A stretch of 64,000 bases of DNA from positions 1 through 64,000 of the forward strand of contig NZ_URHZ01000007.1 of the NCBI RefSeq assembly GCF_900547735.1, written 5' to 3'. Source of the stretch: an uncultured Clostridium sp. Its GTDB lineage: Bacteria; Bacillota; Clostridia; Lachnospirales; Lachnospiraceae. Positions 16,076 through 24,317 of the stretch are shown in pieces (within the stretch, counting starts at the first letter, position 1; every line of letters begins with the position of its first letter). Both the position numbers and the translations under genes were made by a program. The notes under the pieces were generated by a model. That model saw nothing but the letters and a program-made list of their open reading frames with translations, did not search any database and was not told the DNA's origin.

Positions 16076-17983
16076 TTATGACATCAGGATCCGGATATCC
16101 CCATTCTTCTTTGTAATCTTTCTCCGGTCAAATGCGTCCAGAAGCATGACGGAATATTTCCGTGAAGTGCCGAGCAAATCCCGGTACTCAGCCAGAGTAA
16201 TCTCCCCATTCTCCCTGAAGTGCCCATGAAGGATTTCAAGCGCCCTCTCCCAGTGTTCCGCCGCCATATAGGCATCGGGGTTCACTTTGACCAGCTCTCC
16301 CGTCCGCGTAAGTTCCGCCATAATCCGGCGCGCCTGCTTCTTATCGCCAAAACGGCCGGCGGCCTCTTCATTGGATGGTACCTCCCATCCGGATCGGCGG
16401 TAGAGCGCTTCCAGTTCCCGTTTCACCGTCTCATTTTCCCCGGAATAACCGGCGGTAAACCCGGCCAGGGCCACCATGCTGGCGGCGGCCGTTACCACCT
16501 TTCTCTTTATGAGTTCCTTAAGAATCTCTTCCCGTATCTTTGGAGGAAGATAAAGTTCCTGCCCCAGCCTGCTTTTAAATTCCTCGCGCTCCATTCCCAG
16601 TGAGACGGGATTTCCGCTGTGGAACTGTGTTAATACCAGCTCCGCCAGCCGGACGATTTTCTCCCAGTATTCCCTGTGGATACAAAAGGAACTGCTTAGA
16701 ATCAGGATCTTTTTCTGTTTTTTCAATTTTTCCAGTATCGCATCCATATGGCCGGCCGTCGTATTCAGGCGGACCGCCAGCTCTTTCTTTTCGGGGAACC
16801 GGGTTCCGGACTCCCTTATCCCGGCCTCCGCCGCTTCTTCATCGGTTCCTGTCTCCTTGATCCTGAGAAATTCCGTCACCTCTTCACGGAATCTTCTGTG
16901 TTTACCGGCTGCGGCCTCCAATACCACTCCACCGCCGAATGTCTCGACAGGAGAATAAAAACGGATGATAAACCGATCCCCGCGTTTTACCGCCGCCGGT
17001 TCGTCAAACCGAAGCTGGGCATAGGCCTCCTCCCCACCCGCCAGCTCATCTATGGAAAGAAGAACCACCTTGCACACCGACTGTGCGGCCCCATAACTGA
17101 TGTGGACCCGGTCTCCATTCTTAAGCCGCCGGTCTGTCGAGGAAAACAGGCGGATCTTTACATCTGCCATTGCTCCGGGAATGATGGAACCCGGAGCCGC
17201 AAGAATGGAGCCACGGCTAATCTCTTCCTTTTTAATTCCAGAAAGGTTTAACGCGGTTCTCTGGCCTGCCGATGCCGTCTCTTCCTGATTTCCATGGCTC
17301 TCAATCCCACGGATCCTGAGCAGACGCTCCTCCGGGTAAAGCATGATCTCCTGTCCCGTACGGCAGCTCCCCTCCAGAAGCGTACCCGTCACAACGGTTC
17401 CAAACCCTCCGGCCGTAAAAACGCGGTCAACAGGCAGACGGAACAGTTCCCCGTCACTCCTCTTTTCTTCTATACCGCGGACCTCCTCGAGGATCATCTG
17501 TCTCAGCCTGCCGATGTTGTCTCCCGTGCGGGCGGAAACACGGACCGTGGGAGCTTCTTCCATAAAAGTGCCTTTCACCAGCTCCTTTATGTCTTCCTCC
17601 ACCATCATGGCCCACTCTTCGTCCACAAGATCCGACTTCGTAAAAACAAGGATCCCCCTTCCAATGCCAAGCATGCTGAGAATCTCGAAATGCTCCACCG
17701 TCTGAGGCATAACCCCCTCATCCATGGCAATCACAAGGAGAACCAGATCAATGCCGCCAATTCCAGCCAGCATATTCCTGATAAACTTTTCATGCCCCGG
17801 GACATCGACGATGCCAATTCGCAGCCCTTCGTCATTGGGCAGGCTGGCAAATCCCAGCTCGATTGTGATTCCCCGCTTTTTCTCCTCCGCCAGCCGGTCC
17901 GTGTCAATCCCCGTCAGCGCTTTAATCAGACACGTCTTCCCGTGATCCACATGGCCGGCGGTTCCGACAATCACATTCCGCAT
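16076..17983 (-). CDS. selB: Selenocysteine-specific elongation factor SelB
   Basis: 635 aa, a usual length. GTPase domain with GTAGHVDHGKT (G1), RGITIELGFA (G2) and DVPGHEKF (G3), then EF-Tu-like beta barrels and C-terminal winged helices that read the SECIS hairpin. It delivers Sec-tRNA to UGA codons. It lies 12 bases downstream of selA in the same direction. Its clients in this window are SelD and the UGSC-type protein. Confidence 0.97.
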   Translation of the reverse strand: MRNVIVGTAGHVDHGKTCLIKALTGIDTDRLAEEKKRGITIELGFASLPNDEGLRIGIVDVPGHEKFIRNMLAGIGGIDLVLLVIAMDEGVMPQTVEHFEILSMLGIGRGILVFTKSDLVDEEWAMMVEEDIKELVKGTFMEEAPTVRVSARTGDNIGRLRQMILEEVRGIEEKRSDGELFRLPVDRVFTAGGFGTVVTGTLLEGSCRTGQEIMLYPEERLLRIRGIESHGNQEETASAGQRTALNLSGIKKEEISRGSILAAPGSIIPGAMADVKIRLFSSTDRRLKNGDRVHISYGAAQSVCKVVLLSIDELAGGEEAYAQLRFDEPAAVKRGDRFIIRFYSPVETFGGGVVLEAAAGKHRRFREEVTEFLRIKETGTDEEAAEAGIRESGTRFPEKKELAVRLNTTAGHMDAILEKLKKQKKILILSSSFCIHREYWEKIVRLAELVLTQFHSGNPVSLGMEREEFKSRLGQELYLPPKIREEILKELIKRKVVTAAASMVALAGFTAGYSGENETVKRELEALYRRSGWEVPSNEEAAGRFGDKKQARRIMAELTRTGELVKVNPDAYMAAEHWERALEILHGHFRENGEITLAEYRDLLGTSRKYSVMLLDAFDRRKITKKNGDIRILMS

Positions 17984-17995
17984 CCGTTCTGCCTC

Positions 17996-19387
17996 CTAAC
18001 CGCAAAATGCCTGTGCAATCAAATCAAATTCATCTTCTTCTATCGTCCTTACGGAGAGCCAGACGCGGTCATGGGCTCTTCTGGCAATAACGGGGACCTG
18101 AGCTTCTCTAAGCAAACGCTCCAGATGCTCCGCAGTTCCTGCACCTCCATCCACCGTCACGGCCCAGCCCTTTAAAAGTACCATCGGGGCGGAGCCTCCC
18201 CCTACCTGATCATCACACGGCTCCAGGCCGAAGTGCAGAATATCCACCTGCAGACGCTCCTGAATATGGCTTCGCAGTCTCTCCGCTTTTTCCCGGAGCT
18301 CCTCTTCCCCCGCCGTGATCATCCGCAGCGCCGGTATCTCCCGGAATGCGCCGCCCATATCCTGATACTGGCAGAAAGTGGCCTCCATGGCGGCCAGCGT
18401 CATCTTATCCACGCGGAACGCCCTGGCCAGGGGATGTCCCTTCATCTTATCCACATATTTTTTCTTTCCGACGATAATTCCACCCTGAGGGCCGCCAAGC
18501 AATTTGTCACCGCTGAACATTACTACATCGGCGCCGTAGCTGAGGGCATCCCCCACCGTGGGTTCATCCAGTCCATACCGGCTCATGTCAGACATCAGCC
18601 CGTTTCCCATATCGTAAATGACGGGAACCTGGCATTCCTCTTTAATCTCGCTCAGCTCTTCCAGTGTTGTCTCCCTTGTAAATCCCACAATCCGGTAGTT
18701 GCTGGTGTGTACCTTTAAAAATGCCCCTGTTTCTCCCTCGCGGAACGCTTTCCGGTAGTCCGAGGGCTTTGTCTTATTGGTAGTTCCCGTCTCAACGAGA
18801 ATTGCGCCGCTCTCCTCCATAATCTCGGGAATCCGGAAGGAACCGCCGATTTCCACCAGCTCGCCGCGGGAAACAATTACCTCTTTCCCCCGTGCAAGGG
18901 CAGACAGGCAGAGCATTGCAGCGGCCGCATTATTGTTGACAACCATGGCGGCTTCGGCTCCGGTCAGTTCTTTTACCAGTTGTTCCACCCTGTCATTCCT
19001 CAGGCCGCGTTTTCCTCTCTCCACGTCATATTCCAGGTTCGTGTAAAACCTGGCCGCCTGTGAAGCGGCTTCGGCCGCCCGTTCAGACAGCCTGGCTCGG
19101 CCCAGATTGGTGTGAAGGACGACTCCGGTTGCGTTAATTACCCTTCTCAGATTTTTTCTCTGCCACTCTGTAAACATCACTTCCACCTGTTCAACAATCT
19201 CCTCCGGCGTCACGGCATACTGCCGCGTCCCCGACTTTATCTCTTCCCTGGCCAGCGCCGTAATTTCCCTCACCGCATCAACGAGCACCTGCCTCGGCAT
19301 TTCATCCATAAAAAAAAGGAGACGCTTATCCTGCAGCATCTCATCCACCTTCGGAATTCCTCTGAGTAATTCCTGCATTTCTTCCAT
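17996..19387 (-). CDS. selA: L-seryl-tRNA(Sec) selenium transferase
   Basis: 463 aa from the ATG at 19387, which has AGGAG 8 bases upstream; a GTG at 19408 is a less likely alternative. PLP fold type I: the Schiff-base Lys lies in VMFSGDKLLGGPQGG, and the N-terminal domain (VINATGVVLHTNLGRA) is typical. It converts Ser-tRNA(Sec) to Sec-tRNA(Sec) using selenophosphate. selB follows directly and the tRNA-Sec gene lies 160 bases upstream, beyond a hairpin. Confidence 0.97.
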   Translation of the reverse strand: MEEMQELLRGIPKVDEMLQDKRLLFFMDEMPRQVLVDAVREITALAREEIKSGTRQYAVTPEEIVEQVEVMFTEWQRKNLRRVINATGVVLHTNLGRARLSERAAEAASQAARFYTNLEYDVERGKRGLRNDRVEQLVKELTGAEAAMVVNNNAAAAMLCLSALARGKEVIVSRGELVEIGGSFRIPEIMEESGAILVETGTTNKTKPSDYRKAFREGETGAFLKVHTSNYRIVGFTRETTLEELSEIKEECQVPVIYDMGNGLMSDMSRYGLDEPTVGDALSYGADVVMFSGDKLLGGPQGGIIVGKKKYVDKMKGHPLARAFRVDKMTLAAMEATFCQYQDMGGAFREIPALRMITAGEEELREKAERLRSHIQERLQVDILHFGLEPCDDQVGGGSAPMVLLKGWAVTVDGGAGTAEHLERLLREAQVPVIARRAHDRVWLSVRTIEEDEFDLIAQAFCG

Positions 19388-19420
19388 TCTTGTTCTCCTG
19401 TCCGCCACAGATATTTTTAT

Positions 19421-19442
19421 AAAAAGTCCGGCCTGCCGGACT
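19421..19442 (-). terminator. Terminator/attenuator between tRNA-Sec and selA
   Basis: AGTCCGG-CAGG-CCGGACT followed by TTTTT on the minus strand: a clean rho-independent structure 34 bases before the selA start. It would end the transcript carrying tRNA-Sec and lower selA-selB expression unless there is readthrough or a promoter hidden here. Confidence 0.75.
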
Positions 19443-19549
19443 CTCGCGCCGAGCGCGGCCGCATAGCGGCATATTACATCTACGCGCGAGTGCGCATCTC
19501 ACCCGGAGGGCTTTTTATATGATAGAGCACTTTCCTATGATATAAAAAA

Positions 19550-19642
19550 CGGAGGAGGTGGGGATCGAACCCACCCGGGAGGCTCCTAACCCCCCACAAC
19601 GGTTTTGAAGACCGCGAAGCACACCAGCACTTATCTGCCTCC
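19550..19642 (-). tRNA. selC: tRNA-Sec (anticodon UCA)
   Basis: 93 bases including discriminator G; CCA is not encoded. The anticodon loop is CUUCAAA. The D stem has 6 bp (AAGUGC with GUGCUU) and a four-base loop, the variable arm is long (about 8 bp), and the T arm is GUGGG-UUCGAUC-CCCAC: all tRNA-Sec hallmarks. The acceptor strands are GGAGGCAG and CUCCUCC, so C6 has no partner and must bulge, giving 7 pairs where bacterial tRNA-Sec has 8. Confidence 0.93.
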
Positions 19643-19690
19643 ACGTTTTGTACTATCTTATCATCCCCCCGGCCGCTTGTCACTACCATT

Positions 19691-19930
19691 TTACCAGTAA
19701 ACAGTAATATAAAAACCTTCCGTCTCAATTCCCGACTCTGCTGCGGTCTGTTCCACCAGATTCCGCTCCCCGGGCGGAGCCGACCAGGCCATGCCGCAGC
19801 CCGCCCTCAGCGTTCCGGGTACGGGAATTAATCTGCCCTCCACTCCCTTTGCTGCGCAGACGCGCTCCATTGTCATGGCCGCCACAGTTGTCCGGAAGGT
19901 CACAATGAGCCTGGGCTGTTTCTCTCTCAT
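19691..19930 (-). CDS. DUF3343 protein, putative Se/S carrier
   Basis: 79 aa of the DUF3343 family, small proteins that typically sit in selenium gene clusters and have been suggested to carry Se or S. The Cys-Gly-Met near the middle (LRAGCGMAWSAP) is the conserved site. It overlaps the desulfurase-like gene by 4 bases. It is likely to act in selenium hand-over to SelD, but this has not been shown as far as I know. Confidence 0.82.
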   Translation of the reverse strand: MREKQPRLIVTFRTTVAAMTMERVCAAKGVEGRLIPVPGTLRAGCGMAWSAPPGERNLVEQTAAESGIETEGFYITVYW

Positions 19931-21057
19931 TCTGCAATCCTCCTCACCGCGTCAACGGCGGTTTCCACCTCCGCCTCGGTATTAAACCAGGAAAAGCTGA
20001 ACCGGACAGCCCCCTGCTCTGCGGTACCCAGGGCCAAATGCATCCTGGGCGCACAGTGTCCGCCCGGCCTGACCGCAATTCCATAGTCTTCCGACAATTC
20101 ATCGGCTACCGACCCAGAATCAAAATCCCGGATATTCAGTGCAACTACCGGAGCTTTCACAGCCGAAAAATCTCCATAAACGGTGACTCCCGGAATCTCC
20201 CGCACTCCCTTATAAAACAGGTCTGCCAGCCGTTTTTCCTTCTCTAAAATCACAGCGGTTCCCGTTTCTCTGATAAAATCCAGGGCCGCCGACAGCCCCG
20301 CTATTCCATGTCCGTTCAGTGTCCCGGCCTCCAGACGCTCCGGATACTCCTCAGGCTGAAATTGGTCATACGTCTTTATACCGGTTCCCCCCACATTCCA
20401 AGGCCGGATTTCCACACCCGGACCAATGCACAAACCGCCGGTCCCCTGGGGACCCATAAGGCCTTTGTGCCCGCTGAAACAGAGGATATCGATATTCAAT
20501 TCCTGCATATTAACGGGAAAAACTCCCGCCGTCTGGGAGGCATCTACAATAAACAGGCTGCCGTTTTCACCTGCCATCCTTCCGACCGCCGCAAGATCCA
20601 TCAGATTACCGGTCAGATTCGATGCGTGGGTACAGATTACCGCCCTTGTCTCCGGCTTCAGAACCTTCTTAAACACACTGTAATCAATGCAGCCGTTCCG
20701 ATCGGCCGGAATGAAATCCAGCCCGGCGCCCTGCTCCTTCTCAAGCCTGTACAGCGGGCGCAGCACTGAGTTGTGTTCCCAGTCTGTCGTTACGATGTGA
20801 TCTCCCGGGCAGACTGTCCCATTTATCGCCATATTCAGCGCCTCTGTGGCATTACCGGTAAAAATCACCCGGGACGCCTCGCAGCCAAACAGCTCCGCCA
20901 GCTTAACCCTGGTCCCGGTCACAGTTCTGGCTGCTCCAAGGCTCCCGGCATGGGTTCCCCGGAATGAATTTCCCATTGTTTTCATGGCCTCCGCCACCGC
21001 ATCCGCCACCTGCTCCGGCTTATGAAGTGTTGTAGCCGCGTTATCCAGATAAATCAT
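19927..21057 (-). CDS. Cysteine desulfurase-like PLP enzyme of the selenium cluster
   Basis: 376 aa, class-V aminotransferase fold. The PLP lysine lies in LCFSGHKGLMGPQGTGG, the substrate Cys in RPGGHCAPRMH, and the N-terminus (YLDNAATTLHKPEQV) is typical. It resembles the SufS/CsdA group and probably releases selenium from selenocysteine, or sulfur from cysteine, for SelD or the DUF3343 carrier. It overlaps both neighbours by 4 bases (yedF upstream, DUF3343 downstream), so all three are translationally coupled. Confidence 0.92.
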   Translation of the reverse strand: MIYLDNAATTLHKPEQVADAVAEAMKTMGNSFRGTHAGSLGAARTVTGTRVKLAELFGCEASRVIFTGNATEALNMAINGTVCPGDHIVTTDWEHNSVLRPLYRLEKEQGAGLDFIPADRNGCIDYSVFKKVLKPETRAVICTHASNLTGNLMDLAAVGRMAGENGSLFIVDASQTAGVFPVNMQELNIDILCFSGHKGLMGPQGTGGLCIGPGVEIRPWNVGGTGIKTYDQFQPEEYPERLEAGTLNGHGIAGLSAALDFIRETGTAVILEKEKRLADLFYKGVREIPGVTVYGDFSAVKAPVVALNIRDFDSGSVADELSEDYGIAVRPGGHCAPRMHLALGTAEQGAVRFSFSWFNTEAEVETAVDAVRRIAE

Positions 21058-21707
21058 GGTTTAATCACCTTATCCGCCTCATATAGTTTTTCGGCAATCG
21101 TATACATATTGGTAATGCTTCCGGCGCCGAGGTTCTCCGTCAATCCATAAAAGTCAAGACAGGTCCCGCAGGTCAATACTTCCGTTCCCCGCTCTTCCAA
21201 ACTGCGCAGATCCTCGCAGGACACCGCGCCTTTCATCGGAATGCGCGCTCCGCTGTTGTAAAACAGAATTGTCCGTGGAAGTTCTTCCTGCTGGGACAGG
21301 GCATAGATAAATCCTTTCATCAGAATCTTTCCCAGTTCTTCATCACCGTCTCCCATACAGTCGGAACCGATTGCCACCACCGTGCACCGTTTCGTTTTTA
21401 TATCCTCTGCCACTGACACCCTCTCAGCTCCGGCACCGGGAACCGCCGCATCAACGACATCATTTCCACTTTCAGTTCCCTTTTCATCCGTCGTCATTAT
21501 GACGGCAAAACACGTTTCCCCCACCTTATGGATCTCACACCGGAGCCCCTTACCCGAAGCCAGCCGCATCAGGTTCTGGACGGCGTTTTCATTATCAACA
21601 TGCACTTCCAGTATATCACCGTCCCGCAGCTCCTTCAGCGCCCTGTTGGCCTTAACAACAGGAACCGGACAGGCCTCCCCCACAGCATCTACAATTATCT
21701 TCTCCAC
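21054..21707 (-). CDS. yedF: YedF, sulfurtransferase-like selenium metabolism protein
   Basis: 217 aa. N-terminal TusA-like domain with the catalytic Cys in VGEACPVPVVKANRAL, then a DsrE-like C-terminal domain (TILFYNSGARIPMKG, VLTCGTCLDFYGL). This two-domain form is a marker of organisms using selenium. I prefer the GTG at 21707, with GGGAG 9 bases upstream; a TTG at 21713 is possible. First gene of the yedF-desulfurase-DUF3343 operon, read from the promoter at 21807-21836. Confidence 0.94.
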   Translation of the reverse strand: MEKIIVDAVGEACPVPVVKANRALKELRDGDILEVHVDNENAVQNLMRLASGKGLRCEIHKVGETCFAVIMTTDEKGTESGNDVVDAAVPGAGAERVSVAEDIKTKRCTVVAIGSDCMGDGDEELGKILMKGFIYALSQQEELPRTILFYNSGARIPMKGAVSCEDLRSLEERGTEVLTCGTCLDFYGLTENLGAGSITNMYTIAEKLYEADKVIKP

Positions 21708-21806
21708 AATCAATCACTCCCTCGCAATATCTCTCAAAGTCCCGTCTCCCCGGATAATACCGTACCTTTCCAGGCAGACTTCCCTTCTATTCCTGTTTCT
21801 GAATCT

Positions 21807-21836
21807 ATTGTACATTTAACCGGCTGTAATAGTCAA
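21807..21836 (-). promoter_or_regulatory. Promoter of the yedF operon
   Basis: TTGACT (21831-21836), 18 bases, TACAAT (21807-21812) on the minus strand; same spacing and nearly the same hexamers as the selenoprotein-operon promoter. Confidence 0.7.
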
Positions 21837-21856
21837 ATTGTATCTGCTGTCGATCC

Positions 21857-21874
21857 GATAGTTCCATAGCTATC
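21857..21874. promoter_or_regulatory. LysR-type box upstream of yedF, matching the selenoprotein-operon box
   Basis: The minus strand reads GATAGCTATGGAACTATC. It shares GATAGCTATG and the terminal TATC with the box at 14948-14965, and both end exactly 20 bases before the -35. It also lies upstream of the divergent selD promoter. Confidence 0.72.
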
Positions 21875-21931
21875 ATTCAATAATTCATATCATTCTGTTT
21901 ATCGGCCCCGCTCCCATTTCTCAATCCCCCA

Positions 21932-21960
21932 TTGCTTTTTCATTTTCCCAGTGCTATGAT
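21932..21960 (+). promoter_or_regulatory. Promoter of selD
   Basis: TTGCTT (21932-21937), 17 bases, TATGAT (21955-21960). Confidence 0.6.
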
Positions 21961-21973
21961 AATCAAAAAAATA

Positions 21974-22001
21974 CCTGCCTCCCCATTTAACCGGGGGCAG
22001 G
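21974..22001 (+). promoter_or_regulatory. Hairpin in the selD 5' leader
   Basis: CCTGCCTCC pairs with GGGGGCAGG (one T-G pair) just before the AGGAGG of selD. It sits within the first 35 bases of the predicted transcript and could affect translation or termination; no T-run follows directly. Confidence 0.45.
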
Positions 22002-22023
22002 CTGAAAAACAGGAGGTGAACCC

Positions 22024-23064
22024 ATGTCTAAAGAACTGCCTTTAACACAGATGACAACCTCGGCAGGCTGAGCGGCCAAACTGGGACCGGGTGTCCTCAC
22101 GGAAATACTTGAAAATCTGCCCAATATCAGGGATCCCAGGCTGCTGGTCGGCTTTGATACCAGCGACGACGCCTGCGTCTACAGGGTTACAGACGAAATC
22201 GCGGCAATCCATACCGTGGATTTTTTCACCCCTGTTGTGGACGACCCCTATCTGTTCGGGCAGATTGCCGCCGCCAATGCGCTGAGCGACGTTTATGCAA
22301 TGGGTGGGAAACCGGCAGTGGCAATGAATCTGCTGTGCGTTCCGAACTGCCTGAGTAAAGAAACAATTCGGCTGATTTTAAAAGGGGGGCATGACAAAGC
22401 GGTGGAAGCCGGCTGTGTCATAGCCGGAGGCCATACAATTCAGGACCCTGAGCCAAAATACGGGCTCTGCGTCACAGGATATGTCCACCCCGATAAAATT
22501 CTGAGAAATGCCGGTGCAAAGCCGGGCGATGTTCTCGTCCTGACAAAGCCGCTCGGTACCGGTGTCCTGACCACGGGAGCCAAGGCCGATATGGTATCGC
22601 CATCGGATTACAATGAGATGACCGCCTCCATGGCAGCATTAAATGCAAAGGCGGCAGAACTGATTCAGGGTTTTCAGGAAGTCCATGCCTGTACCGATAT
22701 CACCGGGTTCGGACTTCTGGGCCATGCTTACGAGATGGCGGCCGGGAGCCGGGCGGCGCTTTATCTTAAAAGCGGCCTGATTCCCCTGCTGCACGGTGCA
22801 CGCCAGATGGCCGAAATGGGCATTATCCCCTCAGGGGCCTACCGCAACATGGAGTATGTACGGCCGCACCTGAGCCTGCATCCGTCTGTTCCCCAGGCCC
22901 TGGCCGATCTGATCGCCGATCCCCAGACATCGGGCGGACTTTTGGTAGCCCTGCCGCCCGGGGAGGCTGAGAAATTGACGCAGCAATTGAAAGCCGCTTC
23001 CCTGACGGGGGCTGTTATCGGACGGGTTATGGAAAGATGCGATGCAGACATAATAATCGAATAG
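22024..23064 (+). CDS. selD: Selenide, water dikinase, itself a selenoprotein (Sec16)
   Basis: 346 aa read through TGA at 22069-22071. AGGAGG lies 8 bases before the ATG at 22024. The N-terminus MTTSAG-Sec-AAKLGPG matches the SelD active-site loop where many species have Cys. The ATP-binding region follows with LVGFDTSDDACVYR and TVDFFTPVVDDPYLFGQ, and ADPQTSGGLL lies near the end. It makes selenophosphate from selenide and ATP for SelA. Its own Sec means its synthesis depends on its product, a known arrangement. It is divergent from yedF. Confidence 0.97.
22069..22097 (+). promoter_or_regulatory. SECIS hairpin of selD
   Basis: UGA at 22069-22071; 12 bases later GGAC-CGGGT-GTCC forms a small stem with a GG-U loop, the expected form of a bacterial SECIS. 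Confidence 0.7.
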
Positions 23065-23090
23065 CATGACGTGTTTTGCACAGTCTGCAA

Positions 23091-23131
23091 CAACGAAAAG
23101 CACGCTTCGCGAACTTTTCATCGCCACTCAA
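23091..23131. repeat. Dispersed 41-bp intergenic repeat, copy 1
   Basis: Begins CAACGAAAAGCACGCTTCGC. It matches 58125-58165 at 38 of 41 positions. GAAAAG/CTTTTC arms allow a small hairpin. It lies between selD and its terminator. Confidence 0.7.
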
Positions 23132-23135
23132 CAAT

Positions 23136-23173
23136 AGAGAATGAGGACTGCGGTTTCCGCGTCCTCATTCTCT
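23136..23173. terminator. Bidirectional terminator between selD and truA
   Basis: Perfect 13-bp stem AGAGAATGAGGAC / GTCCTCATTCTCT, loop of 12 bases, followed by GTTTT on the plus strand. It separates two convergent genes. Confidence 0.8.
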
Positions 23174-23205
23174 GTTTTACCGCCGGTTTACACCTGCATC
23201 TTTAA

Positions 23206-24258
23206 TTACTGTTTCATACCCATGATAACGCCGTCATCCAGTCCCGCCTCATCACACATCCAGAATCCGTCATCTTCTTTTACAATATAAAATCCATACC
23301 TGCCGCCGTCCCGGAACCTCTCTTTTTCATCATCCGCCACCGACACGCGCCTTGCTCCGTTCCGGTATGCCTGATGCACCACGCGCCTCACAACGCCCTC
23401 AAACTCTTCGTCCTCACAGCGGTGTATTGTAAGATGGGCCGGACCGCCGCCGCTCACTTCCCTCTGATCCAGGACGTAATGCCAGTGTCTGTTCTCTCCC
23501 TCCAGATATGGCTGGAGTTCCTTCTCATAGTCCAGACTTACCAGTGTCAGACCCTCGGCTGGAATTGTCGGCCCTGCCGCCGCCCTGTTCCTGGCCTCCA
23601 GTATCTCTTCCATATGCTCCGGGGGATAAGCCCCCATCCCCACCTTCACAAGAGTCCCCGTAATAATACGCACCATATTGTAAAGAAATCCGCTTCCGCT
23701 GATGCGGATTGTGATTATGTCCCCGGTCTTATCAACATCCAGACTGTAGATCGTCCTGACCGTCTCCTCCGCCTGGGAACGGATCGTGCAAAAGCTCTTA
23801 AAATCATGCTCCCCGACCAGATATTCGGCCGCCTTCTTCATCTTGTCCACGTCCAGATCAAAATAACAGAAATAGCTGTAAAGCCGTTCCAGCGGCATAC
23901 TGATTTTCCGGTTCATAATCTTATACTCGTAGGTTTTCGTGCAGTTGGCCTTTCTGGGGTGATAGGTGAGCGGAACCTCCTCCGATGCCTGGATCCGGAT
24001 ATCGTCCGGAAGACGCTGGTTCAGGGCAAAACAGATTTTCTCACCCGGGATCCGGCTCTCCGTATCGAAAACAGCCACGTTGCCTCTCGCATGGACGCCG
24101 GAATCCGTCCTGCTTGCGCCGATAACGGCAACAGGCTCCTTCAGAAGTCCTGTCAGAGCCTTGTTTAGTATTTCCTCTATTGTCACGCCGTTCTGCTGAA
24201 TCTGCCATCCGCAGTAAGCAGTTCCGTCGTAAGCTACAATCAGTTTAATTCGTCTCAT
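23206..24258 (-). CDS. truA: tRNA pseudouridine synthase A with a C-terminal extension
   Basis: 350 aa, about 100 longer than usual TruA. The catalytic Asp is D52 in GASRTDSGVHARG, and HDFKSFCT and GSGFLYNMVRIITG are normal family motifs; it modifies U38-40 of the tRNA anticodon arm. From about residue 250 there is an extra region (HWHYVLDQREVSGGG, then RRVVHQAYRNGARRVSVADD) whose role I do not recognise. It follows ecfA1-ecfA2-ecfT, the gene order common in Firmicutes. Confidence 0.94.
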   Translation of the reverse strand: MRRIKLIVAYDGTAYCGWQIQQNGVTIEEILNKALTGLLKEPVAVIGASRTDSGVHARGNVAVFDTESRIPGEKICFALNQRLPDDIRIQASEEVPLTYHPRKANCTKTYEYKIMNRKISMPLERLYSYFCYFDLDVDKMKKAAEYLVGEHDFKSFCTIRSQAEETVRTIYSLDVDKTGDIITIRISGSGFLYNMVRIITGTLVKVGMGAYPPEHMEEILEARNRAAAGPTIPAEGLTLVSLDYEKELQPYLEGENRHWHYVLDQREVSGGGPAHLTIHRCEDEEFEGVVRRVVHQAYRNGARRVSVADDEKERFRDGGRYGFYIVKEDDGFWMCDEAGLDDGVIMGMKQ

Positions 24259-24317
24259 CTTTCATCTCCTGCCGTCATTCGTTACTGTTCACGCCGTGCA
24301 CAGCAGCCGCGATTCTT

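Noticed and set aside
19480..19728. Protein-coding frame across the tRNA-Sec gene
   Set aside because: The sequence folds as tRNA-Sec with UCA anticodon; the frame has no ribosome site.
21857..21874. The LysR box as a controller of selD
   Set aside because: It lies about 100 bases upstream of the predicted selD start of transcription, out of the usual range, whereas it fits the yedF promoter exactly; control of selD remains possible but unsupported.
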